DNA from: an uncultured Actinomyces sp.
Lineage (GTDB): Bacteria; Actinomycetota; Actinomycetes; Actinomycetales; Actinomycetaceae
Assembly: GCA_938028585.1 (NCBI GenBank)
Contig: CALIZH010000382.1
Location: forward strand, 1-64,000
Direction of reading: 5' to 3'
DNA length: 64,000 nt
Below are positions 22,904 to 31,898 of this stretch, piece after piece. Position 1 is the stretch's first letter. Each line of letters begins with the position of its first letter. The notes beneath the pieces were generated by a model. The model saw only the letters and a program-made list of their open reading frames with translations. It was not told the origin of the DNA and did not search any database. Made by a program: the position numbers and the translations under genes.

Positions 22904-23239
22904 GTGAGCGAACGCGAGGCAGGCGAGCCGATGGTGCGTCTCAATGTCCGTATGCCACAAAGCATACGCGACAAGGTTGCGTATTGGGCTGAGAAAGAGG
23001 GTTTGAGCGCCAATGATTTCATCATTGAATGCATTGAGGGGCATATCGCGCGTGCAAACGGCGATTATGATCTACCGACTTTGGAGCAGGCGCGTTTGGC
23101 TCAACTCGTTGATGCACAGGTTGTTCTTGCGAGTAACGTCGCTAACCTCCATAAGATGGTTGAGTCAATGGCGGGTACCATTATTGGCCTCACCCGAGGA
23201 GACAGTTACCTGCTCGATGACGAGGACGGAGAAGAATGA
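22904..23239 (+). CDS. RHH-type DNA-binding protein (possible relaxosome or regulator)
   Basis: 111 residues, GTG start behind AAAGGAG. MVRLNVRMPQSIRDKVAYWAEKEGLSANDFI (as residues 10-40) fits a ribbon-helix-helix fold in the Arc/MobC style. The C-terminal half has helices and ends in LLDDEDGEE. Such proteins repress their own operon or help a relaxase at oriT. Its stop overlaps the next start (ATGA), so the two are coupled. With an operator-like palindrome over its promoter it is the best candidate in the window for a plasmid-wide regulator. Confidence 0.65.
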   Translation: MSEREAGEPMVRLNVRMPQSIRDKVAYWAEKEGLSANDFIIECIEGHIARANGDYDLPTLEQARLAQLVDAQVVLASNVANLHKMVESMAGTIIGLTRGDSYLLDDEDGEE

Positions 23240-24174
23240 TGCCTGAGTACGATTACGACGGTAGAGCGCCTGAGATTTTTGATCCTCGTGCTGCCATTAA
23301 GAAGCAGTTGCGCGAGCGAGAACGTAGCAATCAGCCTGTTGTGGTCTCGGCGCGTGGACAGCACGGTGGAAATGGTGGTCACAGTAGTGCTGCTCCTGGA
23401 GCCACATCTGGTATTGGTGCAACGCCACCACAGCCTCAGCGCGACGAGCCAGGGGATGCGATCACGGAAGCAGAGGGTGTTAACTCGTCTGCTCGTGAGA
23501 GTGAGACCCCCAGTGAGCCTCAGAAAGAAGTCGGTGAGCTGAGTCATGAGACGGTGCCGATGGCTTTGCGTCATCGCGATGGTAGCGAGATCCCTGTGAC
23601 GATCGAGGGCGATGTTCGTTTTACATTCGACGGTGACTCGGTGCGGCCACAGGGTATGCCTTTTGTCATCGGGCAAGCTGTTCGTGATGAACTCACGAGA
23701 CTCGGTGCTCCTGAGCTTGGAGCAGAACCCACGCCGAAGACTCAGAGCAAAACATTGTCGTATGGCGCACTCATCACGGCGCTCGCAATGAGTTCTCTGG
23801 ATATCGAGATTCCAGGCGTGGACGAGAACACTCGTCGCGCCGCTGAAGTCCTGCGCACAGGACAGGGCCGCGTTGCAGCCATTGAGATGAAAGTGGAGCA
23901 GGTGTTGGATAACCAACAGCGCGCTCAAAAGGATCTCGATGCGATGACGAGGCGAGCGCTCAGCGCTGAGAAACAGCTCTATGAGCTGGAACTCATGCTT
24001 ACATGGCTGCTCGTCGATAAGACTGAGCCACTTTTGTTCAACCAGGTGACATCTTCCTCGATCGATCTGACGAACAAGACTGTGCTTGATGCACGGGCGA
24101 GTCTTCGAGAGAAGGCTCGCGAGTTGGATCGAGCCGAGTCGGTGCAGCGGGGGAATCTGCGGATCGTCGAGTGA
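23236..24174 (+). CDS. Hypothetical coiled-coil protein coupled to the RHH gene
   Basis: 312 residues, no recognised family. The N-terminal 100 residues are disordered (Gly/Ser/Pro/Gln-rich). A middle domain from about 105 (VPMALRHRDGSEIPV, VRFTFDGDSV, FVIGQAVRDEL) is followed by a C-terminal helical region (about 205-305) likely to form a coiled coil. It is translated from an ATG overlapping the RHH stop, so the two probably act together, for example in a relaxosome or replication control complex. Confidence 0.55.
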   Translation: MMPEYDYDGRAPEIFDPRAAIKKQLRERERSNQPVVVSARGQHGGNGGHSSAAPGATSGIGATPPQPQRDEPGDAITEAEGVNSSARESETPSEPQKEVGELSHETVPMALRHRDGSEIPVTIEGDVRFTFDGDSVRPQGMPFVIGQAVRDELTRLGAPELGAEPTPKTQSKTLSYGALITALAMSSLDIEIPGVDENTRRAAEVLRTGQGRVAAIEMKVEQVLDNQQRAQKDLDAMTRRALSAEKQLYELELMLTWLLVDKTEPLLFNQVTSSSIDLTNKTVLDARASLREKARELDRAESVQRGNLRIVE

Positions 24175-24212
24175 GCGTTGCTATACTCTTGAATCGATGA
24201 TAGAATTGATTC

Positions 24213-26456
24213 ATGAACCAATTGAAACTGTTTGATGAGAATAGCGTCTTTGACCTAGCGTGCCGGGGTTGGTCGCGTGAGCGTGTCCTTGATGCCACCG
24301 GCATTGACCCCGGCTACCACAACGCCTCAGTGAAGACTGAACTGAAAGGTGTGGATCGACACGCCTATAAGATCGAGCACGTGAAGCAGCGTGTCGGATT
24401 GCCGGTGGCACGAGATCTGGTGGAGCGATTTGCAACGTGTGAGCTGGACAAGGCTAGTGTCTTGGAGCAACTTGGGTTGCACGACGCTGTGAATCTGATC
24501 AAGCTCGCCGACTTGTTCACAGGATTGGGTCTAGGCGATGAGTTCAAGGATGCGGATCGTCGCGCGCGCCGTAGTACGATGCGTGCAGGTATGGTTGCTC
24601 AGTACGGCACGGATAACCCGTTTAAGTTGGAAGATTTTCAAGAGAAGGCCGCTCAGACACGTGAAGAGCGTTACGGCGCTCGCTACACGCTTGCCGATGG
24701 ATCGGTGTTTGCTGAGGAAGCTCGGAAGAAGGGTCAAGAGTCGTTAGAGCCTATACGTCGAGCTAAGCGTGAACGAACTCTAGCTCGTAAAAAGCGTGAG
24801 CGTGAGGAACGTCAACGAGAGCGCGCTCTTTATGGCCATCATCGTCGTACTTTGACTGATGAGGAAAAGGTCGTGGCAAATGAACGTCGTATTGCGACCT
24901 CGCAATCTCGTTATGGTGTGGACCATCCTTCTCAACGCGCTTCGTTTAGACAGAGCGTGTCGCAGTACATGACTGATCCTGAGAACCAACGGCGTATACG
25001 AGCAAGAACCGTTGCCACTAATCAGGAGCGGTACGGTGTTGCTTATTTTACGCAGCTACCTGAGCATCGCCAGGAGCAATCGCGTCGAATGAGCGACCCG
25101 TTGCATCAGCGTCGTATTTTATCGACGAAGCGTGAAAACGGTACGTTGTCTACGTCTTCTTCGGAAGATGCTCTGTGTGGGTTACTCGTTGCGTACGCGG
25201 ACCAGCATGGTATGACCGTGGTGCGACAGTATCGTGACGAGAAGCGCTATCCTTTTGCTGTTGATTTTTATATCCCTGAGCGTGATCTGTTCATCGAACT
25301 CAATGGCTCATGGTCGCATGGCGGACACTGGTATGAGGCTGATCGTGAGATGGATCAGCGGACAGTACAGACGTGGCTCAAGAAGGGTAAAAAGTCTAAG
25401 TACTATCGTGTTGCTTTGGAGACATGGATCAAGCGAGACGTACGCAAGCGTGAAGCGGCTCGCCAGGCTGAGCTGAACTATGTCACGCTGTGGGATGGCT
25501 CTGAGGCTCTATCTGATACCCATCTGTGGTTTGCCCTAGGGGCACCAGATGGCCGGGATTGGGAACGTGAGTACTCCTGGCTTGATCTACCTGAATCTTT
25601 GATTGATCTCAGGAGTGGATTAGAGGGGCAGGCCGAGCAGTGGGCTGATATTGATGTGACGAACGCTGGTTCGAGGCAGATCTCCTGGCTGGCTCGAAGT
25701 GCGGTGTGGGAGACGTTCTATGCTCGCGAGTTGCAGATGTGGAACGACGACGAGGTGCATCATCGTAAATGGGGTCGTCTACGAGCACGTTTGCTTGCCA
25801 ACCGATTGCGCTATCTCGGTAGGTTCCCTGAGTCGGCTCTAGAGGTGGTGCGAGGTTTGGCGATCAGCGGTGAGATCCGGTCGTACTCGACCTTCATTAA
25901 CACGGCGATGACGGCTGTTCTCGATCAGTACAAGCCGACGAGTTTGTATGACCCGTGCAGCGGGTGGGGTGAGCGTATGCTCACGTGCGCGCAACGCGGT
26001 GTGACGTACACAGGTACGGACATTTCTGAGGCAGTGGTTCAGGCTCACCAGAGCCTGATTGATCGTCTTGGTTTGACTCATGCTGACGTGACGCTCGGGG
26101 ACAGTGCTACCCGTGATATGCGCGGTGGAACGCATGAGATGGTGTTGACCTGTCCGCCGTATGGTAACACTGAAGTTTACACTGAGAATGGAGCCGAGAA
26201 TCTGGATGATGAGGCGTTCTTGGGGTGGTGGAAGCGGGTTGTCACCATGAGCGTTGCACCAACGACCCGTGTTTTCGCCTTCCAGATCAGCGAGTTGTGG
26301 CACGAGCGTATGAGCACGGTAGTGCACAGCGTTCTCGGTGATGGGTGGCGTTGTGTAGATGAGATTGATGCATCTGCTTCCCGTAACCATTTCCAACGTT
26401 CTCGTTCGCGTCAGACGCATCGCGGTGAAACGATGGTAGTTTTTGAGCGACTCTGA
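24213..26456 (+). CDS. Fusion of PD-(D/E)XK nuclease and DNA methyltransferase
   Basis: 747 residues. The N-terminal part contains four copies of a RYG-containing repeat (QYGTDNPF, ERYGARY, SRYGVDHPS, ERYGVAYFT), as in phage homing-endonuclease-like proteins, separated by Arg/Glu-rich helices. A Vsr-like nuclease core follows: VDFYIPERDLFIELNG, with Asp351 and Glu362 in place for metal binding. The C-terminal third is an amino-methyltransferase: DPCSGWGERM at 580-589 (AdoMet loop) and TCPPY at 646-650 (catalytic motif IV). One chain may therefore cut and modify DNA. No Shine-Dalgarno site precedes the ATG; TAGAAT at 24201-24206 lies six bases before it, so the mRNA may be nearly leaderless. 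Confidence 0.75.
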   Translation: MNQLKLFDENSVFDLACRGWSRERVLDATGIDPGYHNASVKTELKGVDRHAYKIEHVKQRVGLPVARDLVERFATCELDKASVLEQLGLHDAVNLIKLADLFTGLGLGDEFKDADRRARRSTMRAGMVAQYGTDNPFKLEDFQEKAAQTREERYGARYTLADGSVFAEEARKKGQESLEPIRRAKRERTLARKKREREERQRERALYGHHRRTLTDEEKVVANERRIATSQSRYGVDHPSQRASFRQSVSQYMTDPENQRRIRARTVATNQERYGVAYFTQLPEHRQEQSRRMSDPLHQRRILSTKRENGTLSTSSSEDALCGLLVAYADQHGMTVVRQYRDEKRYPFAVDFYIPERDLFIELNGSWSHGGHWYEADREMDQRTVQTWLKKGKKSKYYRVALETWIKRDVRKREAARQAELNYVTLWDGSEALSDTHLWFALGAPDGRDWEREYSWLDLPESLIDLRSGLEGQAEQWADIDVTNAGSRQISWLARSAVWETFYARELQMWNDDEVHHRKWGRLRARLLANRLRYLGRFPESALEVVRGLAISGEIRSYSTFINTAMTAVLDQYKPTSLYDPCSGWGERMLTCAQRGVTYTGTDISEAVVQAHQSLIDRLGLTHADVTLGDSATRDMRGGTHEMVLTCPPYGNTEVYTENGAENLDDEAFLGWWKRVVTMSVAPTTRVFAFQISELWHERMSTVVHSVLGDGWRCVDEIDASASRNHFQRSRSRQTHRGETMVVFERL

Positions 26457-26481
26457 TATACTTGTTATATTCGTATACGAA
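26457..26481 (+). promoter_or_regulatory. Promoter with perfect operator palindrome, topoisomerase gene
   Basis: TATACT at 26457-26462 overlaps the end of the upstream gene. TTCGTATACGAA at 26470-26481 is a perfect 12-bp palindrome of the recurring operator family. Confidence 0.6.
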
Positions 26482-26505
26482 CGTTTTCGACGATTAGGAG
26501 GATTT

Positions 26506-28719
26506 ATGACAGTCGGTATTTTGACTGAGAAACCGAGTGCTGCGCGTAACTTTGCCAAAGCGCTTGGTGGTCAAAGTGGTACTTGTAACGGTGAAAGTTA
26601 TGTCATCGCTTTCGCACGTGGCCATCTGTTTGAGCTGAAACAACCTGTGGATCAGGTGGATCCGTCGAAGCGTGCAAAGTACGCTTCGTGGTCACTGAGT
26701 GAGCTTCCGTGGGATGTGAACGACTTCGCATTTGAGCGTGAAAAGAAGAAGGATACCTCGAAATTACTCGCTGATATCAAGAAAACGCTTGGTTCTTGCG
26801 ATGAACTGGCGATTGCCACAGACTCAGATGTTTCAGGTGAGGGTGGCCTGCTTGCTTGGGAGATTATTTCTGAATTAGGGCTTGATCATAAGCCGATTTC
26901 ACGTATGTACTTTACTGATGAGTCTCCTGCGTCGATCAAAAAGGCGTTCGTCTCTCGCAAACGTTTGACTTCGATGGAAGACCATGATGAGTACCGTATG
27001 GCATGGTTGCGTTCCCGGTGGGATTTCCTCTCCATGCAATGGACGCGTATTGCTTCTGAGCTTGTTGATAAGCGTGCGATCGTTCGTCAGGGGCGACTTA
27101 AGTCGGCCATGATTGTGCTCGTTGGGGATCAGCTTAAGGCACATAACGAATGGAAGAAAGTTCCGTTCTACGAGCCTCGCTTCCGCGATGAGAACGGCGT
27201 CATGTACATTGATTCCGATGCTCAGAGGTTTGCACACGAGAGCGACGTGGATCTCAGCGGTTTGCACGCGTCGAGCGTGACGGTGGATTCTAAGACCATG
27301 AAACGTTCTGGCCCGCCTCGGATGCTGGATCTTGCAGGTCTGTCAGCACTGCTGAGCGCCAAAGGTGTGAAGGCAGCTGAGGTGCTGGGAATCTATCAAA
27401 AAATGTACGAATCTCAGGTAGTATCGTACCCCCGTACAGACGACAAGCATATCACCAAGGAGCAATACGCTGAGCTTGTGCGCAATGCTCCTGCCATTGC
27501 GCGAGCTGTTGGTATCGACCCCTCGTTGCTTACGCACACCGCCGCTCGTTCCACCCATGTGAAGGACTCAGGTGCACACGGTGCGAACCGGCCTGGTCCG
27601 AACATTCCGTCTTCTCTCGCAGAAGTGGAGAACAAGTACGGTAAGACCGGCGCTATGATCTATGAGCTGCTCGCTCGCAGCGCTCTGGCTGTGCTCGCGG
27701 AAGATTACGAGTACGAGGCCCAGAAGGGTCACGTCACTGATTTCCCCGCATATGTCGGATCATGCTCCGTTCCTAAGAAGCAGGGCTGGAAGGCCGTGCT
27801 CGGCGGTGCATCAATGGCGGACGATGACGTGGACGAGAACAACGGGGCAGGTCTGGGCACCCAGGCCAAGCCGTTTGTTCATGAAGGTGTGCCGTCTCAA
27901 CCTGTCGCACCGACTGTCAAGTGGCTCATGAAGCAACTGGAGCGGCGCGATGTAGGTACTGGCGCGACTCGCACGAGTACCTTTGCTGAGGTGTCAAGCT
28001 CGAAGGCTCGATATCCTTTGATGGACGAGACGAAGGGCAGGATTAGCCTGACCGAAACAGGCGAGATCAGCTATCACTTGCTACCGGGGACGCACATCGG
28101 TGATCTGGCGATCACGGAACGCGTGTTCTCGGACATGAAGGCCGTGGCAAAGGGTGAGAAGCAAGCAGATGATGTCCTGGCTGAGGTGGCTAGGCTCGTG
28201 ACAGATGATATTGCCGTGATGACGGCAAACGCTCAAACGATGAGAAAGGATTTAGGAATGGGCGACTACGTGGAAAAGGAATACTTCGAGGGAACCTGGG
28301 ACAAGACCGGCGCGCATGTGCGGTTCAACCGTACGTGGAGCGGGCACCGTTTCACCGATCAGGAGTGTATGGATCTCCTGGCTGGTAAGGATATTGAGAT
28401 CACCGCTCAGTCCAAGAAGACTGGGGATGATTTCACGGTGATCGGCGCTCTGGGTGAAGGTGAGTATCAGGGACGTACCTTCGTTGGGTTCACCCCTGAT
28501 TTCACCAAGCCGACCTCGGCTGCAAAGCGCGGTGTTGCCCCCAAGTCGATGCTCGGTGTCAAGCTCAGCGACGAACAGCGAGCAAAGATCGAAGCTGGGG
28601 AAAAGGTCTTGGTCAAGGGTATGAAGTCCAAGAAGAGTGGCAAGAACTTTGATGCGTACTTGTTCCTTGAGGACAAGCCGGATGGCACTCGCGGAATCGC
28701 GTTCTCGTTTGATGCGTGA
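26506..28719 (+). CDS. topB: DNA topoisomerase III (type IA)
   Basis: 737 residues. Type IA enzymes pass single strands through a transient break and help decatenate replicating or transferring plasmids. TOPRIM features: TEKPSAARNFAKALGG at the start and ATDSDVSGEGG near residue 108 (the DxD metal site). The active-site Tyr308 lies in SYPRTDD. The C-terminal end (LSDEQRAKIEAGEKVLVKGMKSKK) matches the small repeat found after plasmid topoisomerases. AGGAGG five bases before the ATG at 26506 fixes the start. It precedes the transfer genes, where topoisomerase III genes often stand. Confidence 0.9.
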   Translation: MTVGILTEKPSAARNFAKALGGQSGTCNGESYVIAFARGHLFELKQPVDQVDPSKRAKYASWSLSELPWDVNDFAFEREKKKDTSKLLADIKKTLGSCDELAIATDSDVSGEGGLLAWEIISELGLDHKPISRMYFTDESPASIKKAFVSRKRLTSMEDHDEYRMAWLRSRWDFLSMQWTRIASELVDKRAIVRQGRLKSAMIVLVGDQLKAHNEWKKVPFYEPRFRDENGVMYIDSDAQRFAHESDVDLSGLHASSVTVDSKTMKRSGPPRMLDLAGLSALLSAKGVKAAEVLGIYQKMYESQVVSYPRTDDKHITKEQYAELVRNAPAIARAVGIDPSLLTHTAARSTHVKDSGAHGANRPGPNIPSSLAEVENKYGKTGAMIYELLARSALAVLAEDYEYEAQKGHVTDFPAYVGSCSVPKKQGWKAVLGGASMADDDVDENNGAGLGTQAKPFVHEGVPSQPVAPTVKWLMKQLERRDVGTGATRTSTFAEVSSSKARYPLMDETKGRISLTETGEISYHLLPGTHIGDLAITERVFSDMKAVAKGEKQADDVLAEVARLVTDDIAVMTANAQTMRKDLGMGDYVEKEYFEGTWDKTGAHVRFNRTWSGHRFTDQECMDLLAGKDIEITAQSKKTGDDFTVIGALGEGEYQGRTFVGFTPDFTKPTSAAKRGVAPKSMLGVKLSDEQRAKIEAGEKVLVKGMKSKKSGKNFDAYLFLEDKPDGTRGIAFSFDA

Positions 28720-28753
28720 GTCGATTTAGGTGTGAGAAAGGAGAGCGCGACGT

Positions 28754-29638
28754 ATGGCGAAAGATCGGTATGCTGTTCCTGTATCGCTTGATCGGTCGAT
28801 TCTCGATCATGAGATCAACCTGTCGAACAAGTCGTTTCAGGTTAAGCCCTTGCCCATGAAGGTGATCTTTACCTACCTGGGAAGCGCGATCGTGCTTATG
28901 TGGGTATTGACGAGTACACCGCTTAAGGGTGCGAACTTTGGATTGCTCGCGCTCATCACCCTGTGGTGGATTGCGGCGACGGTCTATTTCGCCGCATACT
29001 CGAAGACGAAGGAGATGCGAGGGAGCCAGCTTCCCGCTTTGTTCGACTATCTCCCGAAGACGTCACGCCGGGTGGTCACTCGGTCGGATTCTCGCACGGG
29101 ACCATTCTTGTCCATCGTCGGCATCAAGGATGTTGATCAGGACACAGGTCTCATTACGTATGTTGATGGCATGGTCGGACAAGCCTACTCCGTCGTTGGA
29201 TCAGCCTCGCGCCTGCTCTTTGACCAAGACCGGGACGCGATCTTGAACCGGAATGATCGGTTCTATCGCAAGTTGGAACCGGGCGTGGAATGGGTGTTTA
29301 TCACCACGAAGGAACCGCAACGCGTGTATGCTCAGGTGGCTGCGCTGGAAAAGCGTAACCAGGTCCTGCCCTTAGAGGCTCGTGATCCTGAGCTGGTGGC
29401 ACTGATGGATGAGCAGTATGAGTCACTGCGCTCATACGTTGGATCGAGCTTTTTCAGCATCCATCAGTACCTGATCCTCATCGCTCGAAACGAGGAAGAG
29501 CTGCGTAAGGCGCACAACCTGCTCGACTCAGAGGCGGCAGACTCGTCGCTGATGTTTAAGCAGGTGTCGATGCTCACCTATGATGAGACGATCGATCTTC
29601 TGGCAACCCACTATGGGCCGGTAGCGATGACGAAATAG
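28754..29638 (+). CDS. T4SS protein, VirB3/PrgI-like N-terminus with VirB4 N-domain-like body
   Basis: 294 residues. Two membrane spans (about residues 38-58 and 63-84) follow a short cytoplasmic N-terminus, as in VirB3/PrgI-type channel proteins. The soluble part (SIVGIKDVDQDTG, YVDGMVGQAYSVVG, WVFITTKEPQRVY) resembles the N-terminal domain of Gram-positive VirB4 proteins. Fused VirB3-VirB4 arrangements are known; here the second half of VirB4 is a separate gene behind a terminator and new promoter. AAAGGAG precedes the ATG. Confidence 0.55.
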   Translation: MAKDRYAVPVSLDRSILDHEINLSNKSFQVKPLPMKVIFTYLGSAIVLMWVLTSTPLKGANFGLLALITLWWIAATVYFAAYSKTKEMRGSQLPALFDYLPKTSRRVVTRSDSRTGPFLSIVGIKDVDQDTGLITYVDGMVGQAYSVVGSASRLLFDQDRDAILNRNDRFYRKLEPGVEWVFITTKEPQRVYAQVAALEKRNQVLPLEARDPELVALMDEQYESLRSYVGSSFFSIHQYLILIARNEEELRKAHNLLDSEAADSSLMFKQVSMLTYDETIDLLATHYGPVAMTK

Positions 29639-29658
29639 TCACGTGAATTGTTACCTGG

Positions 29659-29698
29659 CGCACCCCTGAATAACAATTTTCAGGGGTGCGTTTCTTTT
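29659..29698 (+). terminator. Terminator before the VirB4-like gene
   Basis: CGCACCCCTGAA (29659-29670) pairs perfectly with TTCAGGGGTGCG (29679-29690), followed by TTTCTTTT. Confidence 0.85.
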
Positions 29699-29708
29699 GG
29701 TTCTCGTG

Positions 29709-29730
29709 TAGAATATATTGAGTAACCACT
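29709..29730 (+). promoter_or_regulatory. Extended -10 promoter of the VirB4-like gene
   Basis: TGTAGAAT (29707-29714) is followed by TTGAGTAACCAC, a weak version of the operator family. A TATAAT-like ATAATC downstream adds a second possible start. Confidence 0.45.
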
Positions 29731-29766
29731 ATAATCGAGTTGTTCAATACGAGGGAAAGGAGTGGC

Positions 29767-31869
29767 ATGGCGAAGGGTAAAGCACGGGCTGTACAGACTG
29801 GGGCGGTTGATACCTCAGTATGGGGCGGGGCCGCACAGCGTGTACGCGAAGTGAGCGAAACGCATGCAGCATCCGAGGCGCGCGATAGGGCTGAATCAAG
29901 CGAGCGTGCCTTGAGGGGTATGTCGCGTAAGGAGCGTAGAGCGTTTTTCTCACGGGCAAATAATGGACAAGTGAGGGACTATGCTCATCTCTTGGCCGTT
30001 AAGCCCAGACAGGGCTACGTGTTCCATTCCGACTATTTCGAAATTGACGGTGAAGTCGGATGTATTCTGAGCTATTTCCATGATGAGAGCGCACGCGATG
30101 AACTGCCTCCGTTTTGGGGCGTGAATCTGATCCCGTATCTCCCTCAGAACGTGACAGCTATTCTCCTGGAACAAGTCTCTCGCGTGACTGAATCGTGGCT
30201 GACGAACAAGATCAAAGAATCCGAACGTCTTGATCGTCTCGATAGCCAAGAGCAGAGTGAGAATGGAACAAAGTCAACGCGTCGTAAGGCGTCGAAGGTC
30301 TCTGCTGACATCGAACAGGTGATCGCCGAGATCCAAGACGGTGCAGCGTACCTATCTGTGCATTACCGCATTTTGCTCAAAGCCCCCTCCCTAGAGGTGC
30401 TCGATGACGTGATCGATGACTTGCGACGCAAATACATCGACGCTGTGGGCAATCTATCGATCGCTGGTCACCACGGTCTCCAGCGCCAGGAGCTTGCAAC
30501 GCTCTTTTCCCCGAACGCCTCAAAGAAGGGTAAAGGCTTCCACTTCACCTCAACTGAATTAGCTGGTGCTTTCAACCTCGTCACCAACGGTTTGAACGAC
30601 CGTGGTGGAGAGTTCGTTGGTTACATGGTGGGCGACGTTAATAACTCCGGTGTGCTCATGGACGTGGACATGTACAAGCACCACGTCGTGGTTGCTGACG
30701 ATGACAAGTCTCGCGCTCAAGCTATGGGGAATGCTCAGGTTGCTGACATGTGGGCATCGAAGATTTCCCAGGCGGCACTTATCAATAACAAGCGCGTGGT
30801 TCATATCATCCTTGATGGCGCTGATCTCACTGGCGTTCTTGGACCTCGCATGGAGACGATCACTGCTCGCATTGATATGTCTCAAGGTGATGTCAACCCC
30901 TTTGAGGTGTTTGGTGAACGTAAGGATCAGCTGTCGCTGTTTTCAACGCATTTGGAGAAGCTCGTGCTCATGACTGAGCAGGCGTATGAACCAACCGATG
31001 CAGATCGTTCGATTATCAGAGCTTCGCTCAAAGATACGCTCACGCAGTTTTATGTCGATCAGGACATGTGGGTTCGAAACGCGAAGCACAATGTCGATCG
31101 CTTGCGTCTTGTGGGGATTCCTCATGACCAAGTCCCTCAGCTCAAGCTGTTCGTCACGTACCTGGATCAGCGCTATAAGGCGCTGACTGGTAAGTCGAAC
31201 CGTGACGATGAGCTGTTGCACGCGTACTCGGTGCTCTCGGCTGTCTTTAAGGACATGCTCGACGCCAACGGTGACCTGTTCAATGTCGTGACGAAAGATG
31301 CAATTGACGGAGCGCAACACGCTCGTCGCGTGATCTATGATTTTTCCTCTTTGATCAACCGTGGCAAAGGCGTGGCGATGGCCCAGCTTGTCAACGTACT
31401 GGCGTTTGCGGCTTCTGCGCTCGGTGAAGGTGATACGCTCATCGTTCACGGAGCAGAACTGATCGACGAGGGTGTTAAGCCTTATGTCACTGATCAGTTC
31501 GAGCGACTGTACCGCCGTAACGCTCGTGTGGCTTTGTGCTACAACGGCGTGAAGGCGATGCTCGATGACTCGGAGTTCAACCACTTTGACGAAGCTGATT
31601 GGACGGCTCTGGGAGCCATGAGTGATGCTCTGGTTCCGGTCTACGAGAAGAAACTTGCCAAGCGCATCCCTGTCGATATGACGAAGGTCATTACTCGCCG
31701 AGGCGAAGGGCTGACCTTTTTGCGACGCGGGACTGTTAACGTCGTTTTTAAGCGTGATCTTGCTCTCGGAGTTAATGCTCACGTGCGAGGGACTACGTAT
31801 GATGGATCGGTTGCACCTGGTCGTAACCGTGGTGCTGTTATGAAGAAACGCGCAGGTGACCAGAAATGA
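29767..31869 (+). CDS. VirB4/TraE-like T4SS protein with degenerate Walker motifs
   Basis: 700 residues. VirB4 proteins are the core ATPases of conjugation channels. The middle part has family features (GYVFHSDYF, FWGVNLIPYLPQNV, then a short beta strand HHVVV). At the Walker A position the sequence is VADDDKSRA around Lys314, without the GxxxxGK[ST] loop. At the usual Walker B place it reads LIVHGAEL (558-565) instead of hhhhDE. The rest of the RecA-like half is kept in length. It may be a structural pseudo-ATPase. AAAGGAG fixes the start at 29767. Its stop overlaps an ATG of the next frame. Confidence 0.65.
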   Translation: MAKGKARAVQTGAVDTSVWGGAAQRVREVSETHAASEARDRAESSERALRGMSRKERRAFFSRANNGQVRDYAHLLAVKPRQGYVFHSDYFEIDGEVGCILSYFHDESARDELPPFWGVNLIPYLPQNVTAILLEQVSRVTESWLTNKIKESERLDRLDSQEQSENGTKSTRRKASKVSADIEQVIAEIQDGAAYLSVHYRILLKAPSLEVLDDVIDDLRRKYIDAVGNLSIAGHHGLQRQELATLFSPNASKKGKGFHFTSTELAGAFNLVTNGLNDRGGEFVGYMVGDVNNSGVLMDVDMYKHHVVVADDDKSRAQAMGNAQVADMWASKISQAALINNKRVVHIILDGADLTGVLGPRMETITARIDMSQGDVNPFEVFGERKDQLSLFSTHLEKLVLMTEQAYEPTDADRSIIRASLKDTLTQFYVDQDMWVRNAKHNVDRLRLVGIPHDQVPQLKLFVTYLDQRYKALTGKSNRDDELLHAYSVLSAVFKDMLDANGDLFNVVTKDAIDGAQHARRVIYDFSSLINRGKGVAMAQLVNVLAFAASALGEGDTLIVHGAELIDEGVKPYVTDQFERLYRRNARVALCYNGVKAMLDDSEFNHFDEADWTALGAMSDALVPVYEKKLAKRIPVDMTKVITRRGEGLTFLRRGTVNVVFKRDLALGVNAHVRGTTYDGSVAPGRNRGAVMKKRAGDQK

Positions 31870-31898
31870 TGGGAACAAAGGATAGGAAAGGATTGTTG

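Noticed and set aside
28754..31869. Frameshift splitting a single VirB3-VirB4 gene
   Set aside because: A strong terminator, a new promoter and a new ribosome site lie between the two genes, so the split is real and not a sequencing error.
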